Made by a program: the position numbers and the translations under genes
The notes under the pieces: generated by a model
Seen by the model: the letters and a program-made list of their open reading frames with translations, nothing else
Databases searched by the model: none
Told to the model about the DNA's origin: nothing
Assembly: GCA_020440915.1 (NCBI GenBank)
Contig: JAGRNE010000012.1
Span: forward strand, 1-32,251
DNA: 32,251 nucleotides
Origin: Leptospiraceae bacterium
GTDB lineage: Bacteria; Spirochaetota; Leptospiria; Leptospirales; Leptonemataceae
Direction: 5' to 3'
Shown: piece after piece, positions 25,692-32,251 of the stretch
Numbering within the stretch: position 1 is the stretch's first letter
How the letters are laid out: each line of letters opens with the position of its first letter

Positions 25692-26033
25692 ATGAATCCG
25701 GTTCGCCAGAAGCGCCTGGAATCCACCATGGTTCGGGAACTCTCGGAGCTTATCATCAAGCGCCGGATCAAAGATGAGCGCATTGGATTTGTCTCGGTAA
25801 CTCGAATCAGTCTGGCGCCGGATCTTTCGGAAGCCACAGTCTTCGTTTCTCTTTTTGGTCCCGAACAGGAGCACAAAGAAACCTGGCGGGGATTGCTGGC
25901 TGCGGTTAAATTCTTTCAGAGCGAGCTCGGTCGCTCGCTCAGGCTCCGACAAACCCCGCGGATTCATTTCGAACTGGACACCAGTATTCGAGAAGGCGAT
26001 GCCATCCTGGACAAAATCGAAAAGGGTCAATAG
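25692..26033 (+). CDS. rbfA: 30S ribosome-binding factor RbfA
   Basis: Small cold-shock-associated protein that binds the 30S subunit near the 16S rRNA 5' helix during maturation; 113 residues, usual size. The KH-like fold is recognisable from the opening RQKRLESTMVRELSELIIKR, the central IGFVSVTRISLAPDLSEATVFVSLFG, and the closing LRQTPRIHFELDTSIREGDAILDKIE, which matches the family's LRxxPxLxFxxDxSxxxGxxI pattern. It starts 26 bases after the infB stop. Its 3' end overlaps the truB start by 35 bases. Confidence 0.95.
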   Translation: MNPVRQKRLESTMVRELSELIIKRRIKDERIGFVSVTRISLAPDLSEATVFVSLFGPEQEHKETWRGLLAAVKFFQSELGRSLRLRQTPRIHFELDTSIREGDAILDKIEKGQ

Positions 26034-26961
26034 CATAGAAGAAGCCCGGCCCGCCGTAACAGATGGAATTCTGCTGGTGGATAAGCCTGCCGGACCTGGC
26101 TCAGCGGAGATGGTCAGTCGAGCGCGAAGGGCTACGGGCATTCGTCGGATTGGCCATACAGGTACGCTGGATCGATTCGCCAGCGGTCTTCTGGTTCTGG
26201 TAGTGGGCCGTGCCACCGTGCTGGCCGACACAATTCTTCGATACGACAAAGTCTACGATGCGGTCTTTCGAGCCGGGCGATTTACAGACACTCATGATCC
26301 TCATGGAGAAGCGCTGGAAGAAAGGTCCGCCCAGGACTGTCTCGAATTTTTGCAGCGCCAGGAAGCCAGAATGCGCGATTGGGTGGAAGGCTATGCCGGG
26401 CCCCATTCGCAGATTCCCCCGGATTATTCCGCGCTGAAAAAGGATGGCAAAAGGGTTTCGGATCGGGTGCGGCGAGGAGAGGTAGTGGAGCTTGCCCCGC
26501 GCCCGGTAAGGATCTATGAATCCGAAGTGCGCTCCATTGAGACCGACGAAGAAGGCTTTCGCATACAGTGTCGTTTTCGAGTGAGCTCCGGAACCTACAT
26601 TCGCTCCATTGTTCGGGACTTCTCCCGGGACCTGGGATTCCCATTCTTTCTGGAAGGACTGCGAAGAACAGCGGTGGGCCCATTCTCTCTGGAGGAAGCC
26701 TGGCAACCGGAATTCGAAGCCGGACAACCCCTGGAGATACCGCGAATTGTGCCGCTGGATCAAGCCTTTCCGGAATGGCACCAGGTCCGTGTGGATGTGA
26801 ATCGTGCAGCCCAGCTTGAACAGGGACGCAAAATTCCTGTGCCTCTTCCTGCAGAGGACGGTGAGAATTTCCTTATCCTGCGTCCTGACGGTCGCACCCT
26901 GGCCATTGCTCGGAGGGATGGGGCGGCCTACAGTCTCCGAAAGGTCTTTGTAGATTCTTGA
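25999..26961 (+). CDS. truB: tRNA pseudouridine-55 synthase TruB
   Basis: Converts U55 of the T-loop of tRNAs to pseudouridine; 320 residues. The opening DGILLVDKPAG is followed by RIGHTGTLDRFASGLLVL carrying the catalytic Asp (usual form GHTGTLDPLATGVL; here Arg and Phe replace Pro and Leu), then PPDYSALKKDGKRVSDRVRRGE and VSSGTYIRSIVRDFSRDLG, both family blocks, and a C-terminal PUA-like region. The frame is open from 25855, but that part lies inside rbfA and is not TruB-like. The ATG at 25999 with GAGAAGG just upstream is the last usable start before the conserved region and overlaps rbfA by 35 bases, indicating coupling. Confidence 0.94.
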   Translation: MPSWTKSKRVNSIEEARPAVTDGILLVDKPAGPGSAEMVSRARRATGIRRIGHTGTLDRFASGLLVLVVGRATVLADTILRYDKVYDAVFRAGRFTDTHDPHGEALEERSAQDCLEFLQRQEARMRDWVEGYAGPHSQIPPDYSALKKDGKRVSDRVRRGEVVELAPRPVRIYESEVRSIETDEEGFRIQCRFRVSSGTYIRSIVRDFSRDLGFPFFLEGLRRTAVGPFSLEEAWQPEFEAGQPLEIPRIVPLDQAFPEWHQVRVDVNRAAQLEQGRKIPVPLPAEDGENFLILRPDGRTLAIARRDGAAYSLRKVFVDS

Positions 26962-27119
26962 CCCGGGGCCTCATCCCGGCAAGGAATCGGAATAAGGGTG
27001 TCCGGTCATCTGGCGAAGTGTGGGGCTCTTTTTGTCCTTGCCGCGGGAAATTTGCTTTTCCGCACAGCACTTCAGCGAATTATGGAAGATTAAGCTAAAA
27101 AAGGTAAAAAAGAAGAGAG
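26962..27119 (+). promoter_or_regulatory. leader region of rpsO
   Basis: A 158-base non-coding gap inside an otherwise tight cluster, upstream of rpsO. It contains a CCGGG/CCCGG hairpin soon after the truB stop and an A-rich purine stretch (AAAAAAGGTAAAAAAGAAGAGAG) ending at the rpsO ATG, which acts as the ribosome binding site. S15 represses its own mRNA through leader structures in several bacteria, so a regulatory leader or separate promoter is expected here by analogy. I could not identify a specific S15-binding fold or a clear promoter. Confidence 0.35.
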
Positions 27120-27386
27120 ATGATCACAGCCGAACGCAAAAGAGAAATCCTGAAGCAGTATGGGAAGGGAGAAAAGGATACCGGATCCTCGGAAATCCAA
27201 ATCGCCCTGCTCACCGAACGCATTCGGGAACTTACCGAGCACTTCAAAACCCACAAGACCGACCATCATTCCCGTCGCGGTCTGCTGAAGCTGGTGGGCC
27301 GCCGTCGCAAATTGTTGGACTACCTGAAACGGAAAAACGTGGAAGGCTACAAGAAGCTAATTGGCGAGCTCGGCATCCGAAAGTAA
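27120..27386 (+). CDS. rpsO: 30S ribosomal protein S15
   Basis: Primary 16S rRNA-binding protein of the 30S platform; 88 residues, the standard length. The sequence is typical throughout: [22 protein letters not shown] (residues 20-41), [28 protein letters not shown] with the conserved His-His-Ser-Arg-Arg rRNA-contact region, and the C-terminal GELGIRK. GAAGAGAG directly precedes the ATG. It is followed after 30 bases by pnp, the classical rpsO-pnp pairing. Confidence 0.98.
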   Translation: MITAERKREILKQYGKGEKDTGSSEIQIALLTERIRELTEHFKTHKTDHHSRRGLLKLVGRRRKLLDYLKRKNVEGYKKLIGELGIRK

Positions 27387-27416
27387 TGTTTTCCTCTCTC
27401 GGTTCGGAAGGAATTA

Positions 27417-29681
27417 ATGGACTATCACAAGTCAGAAACAGACTGGAATGGAACCGGTCTGTCCATAGAAACTGGTAACTGGGCCAAGCAGGCTCATGGG
27501 TCCGTAGTCTATCGCTACGGAAATCTTGTAATGCTCGCCACGGTCTGCGCGGAAAAAGAAGCGCGCGAAGGGCAGGAATTCTTCCCCCTGACTGTGGATT
27601 ATCGAGAAAAGATCTACTCTGTGGGACGAGTTCCCGGCGGCTACTTCAAGAGAGAAGCCCGTCCTCTGGAGCACGAAACCCTTACATCCCGTCTCATTGA
27701 CCGCCCCATTCGACCGCTTTTTCCGGAAGGATACTTCTGCGAAGTGCAGTTGCTGGTTACGGTACTTTCTGCGGATCCAGAGGTCTCCATAGAAGGGCAT
27801 GCTATCGCCGCTGCCTCGGCAGCCCTGGGCGTTTCCGACATCCCTTTTCATGGGCCTGTGGCCGGCGTACTGGTTGGCCGGAAAGATGGCAAATTGATTG
27901 CTGATCCTTCCAAAACAGAAATCCAGGAAGGCGATCTGGAACTTCTGGTGGCAGGATCCAAAGATGCAGTAATGATGATCGAGGGTGGGGCCCAGGAGAT
28001 CTCTTCGGAAGAGATGATCGAAGCTCTGGACTTTGCGCATAAAAAGATCAAAGAAAAGATCGAAATTCAAGAAGATCTCATCAAGAAAGTCTCTCCTGAG
28101 AAGCGTGAAGTGGCTCTTCGCAAGCCGGATGAGACCATCCGGGAACAAGTTAAAGCAAAATTCTTTGCCAAGCTCGAAGAGGCCAACTCGGCAAAAGGTA
28201 AAGAAGGCCGTGCCGAAGCTGTTAAATCGGTGTACAACGAAGCGCTGGAATACGTTCAGACTGAACTGGTAGCCGATCGAGATGAGAAAGAGCAGGAAAC
28301 GGTTCTTCGCGACATCAAAGGCTATATGCATGAACTGGAATACCTGGTAGTGCGAAAGTCCTGTTTTGAACAAGGTATTCGCGCCGACGGCAGAAAGCTG
28401 GACGAGATCCGGGACATTTCTATTGAACTGGACGTACTTCCGGGAGTCCACGGCTCCGCGGTGTTTACTCGCGGCCAGACCCAGTCGCTGGGAGTAGTGA
28501 CTCTGGGAACAGGCGACGATTATCAAAAAATCGAAACCCTTTCCGGAGAGCGTCAGAAGCATTTCATGCTACACTACAACTTTCCGCCGTATTCTACCGG
28601 CGAAGTAAAGCGCATGATGGGCCCCGGTCGACGAGAAGTAGGACACGGGAACCTGGCAGAACGAGCGCTGAAGCGTATGGTGCCCGAAAAAGGGGCATTC
28701 CCCTACGTAATTAGAATCGTTTCTGAAATCCTGGAATCCAACGGATCCTCATCCATGGCTTCCGTTTGTTCCGGCTCTCTTGCAATGATGGCTGCCGGCG
28801 TTCCGGTGCCACGAAGCGTGTCCGGTATTGCCATGGGCCTCATCATGGGCGACAACAACGATTACTGCATCCTTTCGGACATCGCAGGAATCGAAGACCA
28901 CTTTGGCGATATGGACTTCAAAGTGGCCGGTACCAAAAAAGGGATTACCGCTTTCCAGCTGGACATTAAAGTAAAGGGACTGAGCGTAGAGATACTTCGC
29001 GCAGCTCTGGCCCAGGCGGAAAAAGGAAGACTGCATATCCTGGACAAGATGGATGCAGCCATTGCAGAAGCCCGTCCTGATGTTTCTCCCAACGCTCCGA
29101 GAATCACTACCATTCAGATCGATCAAGATCGAATTGGAGAGCTTATTGGTCCGGGGGGAAAGGTTATTCGAAGCATTATCGAAAAGAGCGGCGCCGACCT
29201 GAATGTAGAGGACGATGGAACGGTTACCATTGCCGCTACCAGTTCCGAGGCGGCTGCCCTGGCTCAGAAACTGATCGAAGACATCTTCCGCGAGGTAGAG
29301 GTGGGCGAATCGTACGATGGAACTGTGAAGCGAATCGTGGATTTTGGCGCCTTTATCGAACTGTTCCCTGGAAAAGAAGGCCTGCTGCACATCTCCAAGC
29401 TGGCGAAAGAACGAGTGAACTCTGTAAAAGATGTGGTGGATCTTGGAGATACCATCAAGGTTCGCGTTCTGGGTGTGGATCAGTTCGGACGAGTGGATCT
29501 GATTCGCGAAGAGTTGGCCGATGAATTTGCAGCATCCGGCGCTGGCTCCAACGGAGGCGGCGGTCACCGTGGCGGCGATCGCGGAGATCGTGGCGACCGT
29601 GGAGGTCGTTCCGGTGGAGGCGGCCCTCGAAGAGGGGGAGGCGGACGCCCGGGCGGTGGAGGAAGAGGCCCCAGAAGATAG
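27417..29681 (+). CDS. pnp: polyribonucleotide nucleotidyltransferase (PNPase) with Gly/Arg tail
   Basis: Phosphorolytic 3'-5' exoribonuclease of RNA decay, acting as a trimeric ring; 754 residues. Domains: first RNase PH core (about 12-145, [29 protein letters not shown]), helical linker (about 245-320), second RNase PH core (about 325-550) with the catalytic-site blocks [47 protein letters not shown] and [12 protein letters not shown] (about 558-615, [14 protein letters not shown]) and S1 (about 628-695, [26 protein letters not shown]). Residues from about 702 form a Gly/Arg-rich tail with repeated GDRGDRGG and [15 protein letters not shown] lies six bases before the ATG. A strong terminator follows about 90 bases after the stop. 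Confidence 0.97.
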   Translation: MDYHKSETDWNGTGLSIETGNWAKQAHGSVVYRYGNLVMLATVCAEKEAREGQEFFPLTVDYREKIYSVGRVPGGYFKREARPLEHETLTSRLIDRPIRPLFPEGYFCEVQLLVTVLSADPEVSIEGHAIAAASAALGVSDIPFHGPVAGVLVGRKDGKLIADPSKTEIQEGDLELLVAGSKDAVMMIEGGAQEISSEEMIEALDFAHKKIKEKIEIQEDLIKKVSPEKREVALRKPDETIREQVKAKFFAKLEEANSAKGKEGRAEAVKSVYNEALEYVQTELVADRDEKEQETVLRDIKGYMHELEYLVVRKSCFEQGIRADGRKLDEIRDISIELDVLPGVHGSAVFTRGQTQSLGVVTLGTGDDYQKIETLSGERQKHFMLHYNFPPYSTGEVKRMMGPGRREVGHGNLAERALKRMVPEKGAFPYVIRIVSEILESNGSSSMASVCSGSLAMMAAGVPVPRSVSGIAMGLIMGDNNDYCILSDIAGIEDHFGDMDFKVAGTKKGITAFQLDIKVKGLSVEILRAALAQAEKGRLHILDKMDAAIAEARPDVSPNAPRITTIQIDQDRIGELIGPGGKVIRSIIEKSGADLNVEDDGTVTIAATSSEAAALAQKLIEDIFREVEVGESYDGTVKRIVDFGAFIELFPGKEGLLHISKLAKERVNSVKDVVDLGDTIKVRVLGVDQFGRVDLIREELADEFAASGAGSNGGGGHRGGDRGDRGDRGGRSGGGGPRRGGGGRPGGGGRGPRR

Positions 29682-29771
29682 GCCGCTAGCCATTCCGTTT
29701 GAGGCGGCTGTAGGTGGCTGTCTGTCGATGCATATGAGATGCACAGCAAGCAGCGCATTCGCAAACAGGAG

Positions 29772-29799
29772 AAGGCAGGGAGTTTCCCTGCCTTTTTTT
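29772..29799 (+). terminator. strong intrinsic terminator after pnp
   Basis: AAGGCAGGGA and TCCCTGCCTT form a 10-bp perfect stem with a GTT loop, and the run of seven T residues (29793-29799) completes a classic Rho-independent terminator. It ends the rimP-to-pnp cluster about 90 bases after the pnp stop and lies just before the end of the convergent SnoaL-like gene. On the opposite strand only a mixed T/C stretch follows, so it is mainly plus-directed. Confidence 0.93.
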
Positions 29800-29811
29800 G
29801 TCAATGGGACG

Positions 29812-30669
29812 TTACTGAAAACCAAACATGGTATTGTCATTTGCCAGGTTTTCGGATGGGATATCCTGGATTACATCCCAGTGCTCGGCGATGGTGCCAT
29901 TCTCGAACCTTAGAAGATCATAGAATACGGCCGGTTTTCCCCGGTGGGTCCCTTCTGATATAGATAACACAAAATTGCCCTCGCCCAGTACTTTGTGCTG
30001 CTTCTTGAATTCAAATACCAGATCGCCGCTCTTCCGGGCGGCCAAAAAGCCCTGAATACCATCCCCTGCAACCGGATTGTGCTGATGGTAATCCTTTTGA
30101 AAGTTTTCCTGGAAGGCATTACCGGCTTCCTCCGGGTTGCCACTGATCAGTGAATCAAATAGGGACGCTACTTTTGCCTTGTATTCGTCTGTGGGATGAC
30201 CTTCCAGAATCTCCGTCGGACCATCAGTGAGGCTTCGGCCGGCGGGATTCGGCGAGGTATTGATCATCATTGCATCCCAGTGCTCGGCGATGAGTCCATC
30301 CTTGTCGAAGCGAATCACATCGAAAGCGACCATGATCGGGGCGCCAAAGGGTTCAGCGTTTTTCCAGATATTGTGAAGGACTACATAATTTCCATCCTGA
30401 AACATTCGGACGGTCTCGGCCCTGGTGTTGTATTTCTTCAGAATGGGAAATAGATTCACAAATCCATCCCTTCCTGTGGGAACAAAGGGATTGTGTTGAA
30501 TATAATCCGAGTGCACCAGTTTCTCCACTGTCTCCACATCCTGATTATTCACAGCCTTTATAAACTCCGCGGCCCTTGCTTTCAGGTCCGGTTCCTGCTG
30601 GCAGGCCGAAATCAGTAGAACCAGCGGCAGGGCCGTCCCCGCCAGTATTCTTTGCAGATTTTTGCTCAT
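29812..30669 (-). CDS. lipoprotein with two SnoaL-like (NTF2-fold) domains
   Basis: A 285-residue exported lipoprotein: signal GTALPLVLLISAC with the lipid-attached Cys at residue 23. Two tandem SnoaL-like domains follow (about 30-150 and 160-280). They are clearly duplicated: both contain a Q-H-N-P motif (YIQHNPFVPTGRDGF and YHQHNPVAGDGIQGF), a glycine-rich NYVVLH/NFVLSI strand and a closing IAEHWDAM/IAEHWDVI. SnoaL-fold proteins include polyketide cyclases and many small-molecule hydrolases or isomerases; the substrate here is unknown. AAGGAG lies six bases before the ATG. The gene is divergent from a TetR regulator with two operator-like palindromes between them, so it is probably that regulator's target. 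Confidence 0.88.
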   Translation of the reverse strand: MSKNLQRILAGTALPLVLLISACQQEPDLKARAAEFIKAVNNQDVETVEKLVHSDYIQHNPFVPTGRDGFVNLFPILKKYNTRAETVRMFQDGNYVVLHNIWKNAEPFGAPIMVAFDVIRFDKDGLIAEHWDAMMINTSPNPAGRSLTDGPTEILEGHPTDEYKAKVASLFDSLISGNPEEAGNAFQENFQKDYHQHNPVAGDGIQGFLAARKSGDLVFEFKKQHKVLGEGNFVLSISEGTHRGKPAVFYDLLRFENGTIAEHWDVIQDIPSENLANDNTMFGFQ

Positions 30670-30692
30670 GTTGAACTCCTTTATTGTTGCGC

Positions 30693-30706
30693 CGCACTTC
30701 GGTGCG
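30693..30706 (-). other. 5' leader hairpin of the SnoaL-like gene
   Basis: CGCAC and GTGCG form a 5-bp perfect stem around a four-base loop (UUCG read on the plus strand, CGAA on the transcribed minus strand), placed 24 bases upstream of the SnoaL-like ATG and just before its AAGGAG site. It could stabilise the 5' end of the message. Function is inferred. Confidence 0.35.
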
Positions 30707-30715
30707 TGAATCGTA

Positions 30716-30733
30716 AGTAACAGATCGGTTACT
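30716..30733. promoter_or_regulatory. TetR operator candidate 1
   Basis: AGTAACAGATCGGTTACT is an 18-bp palindrome with one mismatched pair, centred on GATC. It shares 15 of 18 bases with the second site 31 bp away, and lies between the divergent TetR and SnoaL-like genes. Size and symmetry are typical of TetR-family operators; binding itself is inferred. Confidence 0.7.
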
Positions 30734-30746
30734 AATTCTCCGGCAA

Positions 30747-30764
30747 GGTAATCGATCGGTTACT
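30747..30764. promoter_or_regulatory. TetR operator candidate 2
   Basis: GGTAATCGATCGGTTACT is an 18-bp near-palindrome centred on the same GATC core as candidate 1 with two mismatched pairs. The centres are 31 bp apart, about three helical turns, so two dimers would sit on the same DNA face. It ends 27 bases before the TetR ATG, a position suited to autoregulation. Confidence 0.68.
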
Positions 30765-30791
30765 TTTGTCAAGCAGAGTTCGAAAAAGTCT

Positions 30792-31397
30792 ATGGGAAGA
30801 GACAAGAAATACCACCGCGAGGAATTACTGGAGCGGGCACTCCAGTTGTTCTGGCAAAGAGGTTACAATGCCACAAGCACTGCGGAACTTGTGGAAGAAC
30901 TGGGCGTAAACCGAAAGACCATGTACAGCGAATTCGGGTCCAAGGAGGCTCTCTTCACGGCCGTTCTGGACCACTATAACCAGGACATACTGGGGCAGAT
31001 TCTTGAGCCCATCGAAGCTGAGGACGCATCCATCGACGGTATCAAGAAGTTGTTTCTCAATCTTGTAGAGATCATTGAAGAGAATCCGAATGGGCCAGGC
31101 TGCCTTATGTGTCATGCGGCCTCAGAAAGGGCTGCTGTGGATTGCGACCTTGCGCCCTACATAGATCGATATTTTGAGCGAATCGAGGAGGGGTTTCGGC
31201 ATGCACTGCACAATGCGCAAGGGGATCGGCACCTGAATGGTTCTATGGATGTTTCCAGAACCGCCGCCTTCCTCACCACTTGTTTCATTGGCGCGGTCAC
31301 CGGAATCCGGGCCGGGGCCCCATCGGGCCAAATAAGGTCTACCTATGAGACAATACGCCTGCTTCTGGACAGCAATACCGGCAAGCTTCATCTGTGA
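30792..31397 (+). CDS. TetR/AcrR-family transcriptional regulator
   Basis: A 201-residue one-component repressor. The N-terminal DNA-binding domain is typical: REELLERALQLFWQRGYNATSTAELVEELGVNRKTMYSEFGSKEALF, with the helix-turn-helix at about residues 27-48 and the family-specific KxxxYxxFxSKEAL end. The C-terminal ligand/dimer domain contains NPNGPGCLMCHAASERA (about 97-113), resembling the ComR/YcfQ-like subgroup in which a GCL motif follows an NP segment. It is divergent from the SnoaL-like lipoprotein with two palindromic sites in the shared promoter region, arguing for autoregulation and control of that neighbour. The ATG lacks a strong ribosome binding site (GAAAAAG only). Confidence 0.93.
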   Translation: MGRDKKYHREELLERALQLFWQRGYNATSTAELVEELGVNRKTMYSEFGSKEALFTAVLDHYNQDILGQILEPIEAEDASIDGIKKLFLNLVEIIEENPNGPGCLMCHAASERAAVDCDLAPYIDRYFERIEEGFRHALHNAQGDRHLNGSMDVSRTAAFLTTCFIGAVTGIRAGAPSGQIRSTYETIRLLLDSNTGKLHL

Positions 31398-31491
31398 AAT
31401 CGTCGCTTGCCTAATCACCTCGCGTGGCACCTGTAATAATTGTGCTTTGAATCCGATGCGTTCTCAGCCAGCGCTGCTTCAGCTGAGGCCG

Positions 31492-31665
31492 GATCAAGGA
31501 CAGTCAGCGCAACTCAAGGACAGGAGCGCTCCTGTAGCTGATGGACAGCTCAAGGTCAGCCAGCACGGGTTCTGATCAAGGACAGCCAGCCCAGCCAAAG
31601 CCATCTAAGCACAGCCAGCGCCACTCAAGAGCAGGCAGCGTGGCTTCACTTCAGGGACAGCTAAG
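31492..31665 (+). repeat. degenerate TCAAGGACAGCCAGCG repeat array
   Basis: In the 253-base non-coding stretch after the TetR gene a unit of about 18 bases, roughly gatCAAGGACAGcCAGCg, recurs at about 31492, 31511, 31549, 31573, 31604, 31622 and 31649 with irregular spacing of 18-38 bases. Examples: gatcaaggacagtcagcg, gatcaaggacagccagcc, actcaagagcaggcagcg. A perfect 16-bp palindrome ACAGGAGCGCTCCTGT (31520-31535) is embedded. Open frames across it look like translated repeat, not a gene. The last copy slightly overlaps the end of the partial gene on the minus strand. Confidence 0.6.
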
Positions 31666-32251
31666 CGTGGAAGGCGAAGACTGGGCGGTTACCGGCGGCG
31701 AACAGGACGTACAATTCTCGCTGGTCCAGGAGCCGCTACCGGCAAGCATTAGATTGATCCAATCGGAAAGAACCACTGAATCCGATCCTGTTGTTTCAAA
31801 GAACCGCGATCCCGTTGTGAGCACATGCAGATCCCCGGGCGCAGTGAACGATCGATAGTTGGCGGCCCCGGCGGCGGTACTTCGATAGGACTCCATGGTA
31901 CTTTTCCAGTCACAACTGTTGGAGTCCGCCACATCGTATCCGTTGGAGCTACCCCACATGCTGCTACTGGCAACGTAGGACTTGTTGGAGTCAATAAGCA
32001 GACCCACGTTATAGAAGTACCGCTGCGCCCCATCGTAGGCCGTGGTTAACTGTGCTACCGGCGTCGTAGAGTAATGATCGGCCACGGCACGAATAAAGGC
32101 GCCAGCCGTAATACTGGAAAGACCGGACGAAGAAATACCGGTAATCCAATCAGGAGCATTGGGTCCGGCGCCCCAGTTGGCAATGGATTGGCTCTGGGAA
32201 TTTGAACTTTGAACGCCGGCCGCCGCATCCACAATCAAGTAGGTATTATTG
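31651..32251 (-). CDS. C-terminal part of a pectinacetylesterase-like secreted hydrolase
   Basis: The frame is open from the right edge to a stop at 31651, giving the last 199 or so residues; the N-terminus lies beyond the window, and reading through 32251 continues as NNTYLIVDAAAGVQ. That segment, the FIRAVADHYSTTPVAQLTTAYDGAQRYFY region, and near the end SFTAPGDLHVLTTGSRFFETT followed by VVLSDWINLMLAGSGSW resemble the last third of pectinacetylesterase/Notum-type alpha/beta hydrolases, in which a conserved SLH/DLH His is catalytic and a DWI..ML..W segment follows. A Ser/Thr/Cys-rich tail (ENCTSCSPP) follows. Exported location is inferred from the family. The nucleophile Ser would lie outside the window, so the assignment is tentative. 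Confidence 0.6.
   Translation of the reverse strand, partial: NNTYLIVDAAAGVQSSNSQSQSIANWGAGPNAPDWITGISSSGLSSITAGAFIRAVADHYSTTPVAQLTTAYDGAQRYFYNVGLLIDSNKSYVASSSMWGSSNGYDVADSNSCDWKSTMESYRSTAAGAANYRSFTAPGDLHVLTTGSRFFETTGSDSVVLSDWINLMLAGSGSWTSENCTSCSPPVTAQSSPSTLSCP

Noticed and set aside
27432-28562. Long minus-strand open frame of 376 codons opposite pnp
   Set aside because: It lies wholly antisense to a perfectly recognisable PNPase; its composition (F/H/S-rich, no motif) is that of a codon shadow.
28749-29840. Long minus-strand open frame of 363 codons opposite the pnp 3' half
   Set aside because: Antisense to PNPase and crossing the terminator; Ser/Ala runs are the reverse reading of the Gly/Arg tail.
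31492-31665. CRISPR array
   Set aside because: Repeats are highly degenerate, spacing varies from 18 to 38 bases and there are no cas genes.

Overview
The window is a gene-dense chromosomal segment of moderately high GC from a Gram-negative-type bacterium. Lipid A genes (lpxI, lpxB), several lipoproteins with a loose lipobox, a TolC-like outer-membrane protein, a fused cobalamin-dependent IcmF and a plant-type CASTOR/POLLUX channel homologue fit a spirochaete of the Leptospira/Leptonema/Turneriella kind. That placement is inference: there is no rRNA or other decisive marker gene, and I see no tRNA, CRISPR array, insertion sequence or prophage.

Layout. 1-2.1 kb (minus): a CASTOR/POLLUX-like ion channel cut by the left edge, preceded by a small ribbon-helix-helix protein. 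2.5-6.6 kb (minus): DUF2071 protein and the fused acyl-CoA mutase IcmF. 6.8-9.1 kb (minus): two envelope proteins of unknown role, one with a LamG-like and a fibronectin III-like domain, divergent from a TolC-family lipoprotein (9.1-10.9 kb, plus). 11.0-12.9 kb: a family 2 glycosyltransferase (minus) divergent from a UbiA-type prenyltransferase resembling decaprenyl-phosphate phosphoribosyltransferase (plus). 13.0-16.4 kb (plus): FmdB-like zinc ribbon, lpxI, lpxB and argF, the last three coupled by very short overlaps. 16.6-21.2 kb (minus): a tight four-gene chain of a beta-propeller-like lipoprotein, bifunctional NAD(P)HX repair enzyme, single-pass membrane protein and HEAT-like lipoprotein.

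21.3-29.7 kb (plus) is the conserved transcription/translation/RNA-decay cluster rimP-nusA-infB-rbfA-truB-rpsO-pnp, opened by a terminator-like hairpin in front of rimP and closed by a strong intrinsic terminator after pnp. 29.8-31.4 kb holds a duplicated SnoaL-like lipoprotein divergent from a TetR regulator, with two matching 18-bp palindromes between them. After a stretch with a degenerate repeat, the right edge cuts a gene (minus) whose visible end resembles pectinacetylesterase-type hydrolases.

Most of the window is housekeeping. The parts that most deserve a second look are the bacterial CASTOR/POLLUX channel with its ribbon-helix-helix partner, the UbiA/glycosyltransferase pair, the rimP leader hairpin, the TetR double operator, the lpxI-lpxB-argF coupling and the unexplained degenerate repeat near 31.5 kb. 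I do not see a clear new defence or mobile system.
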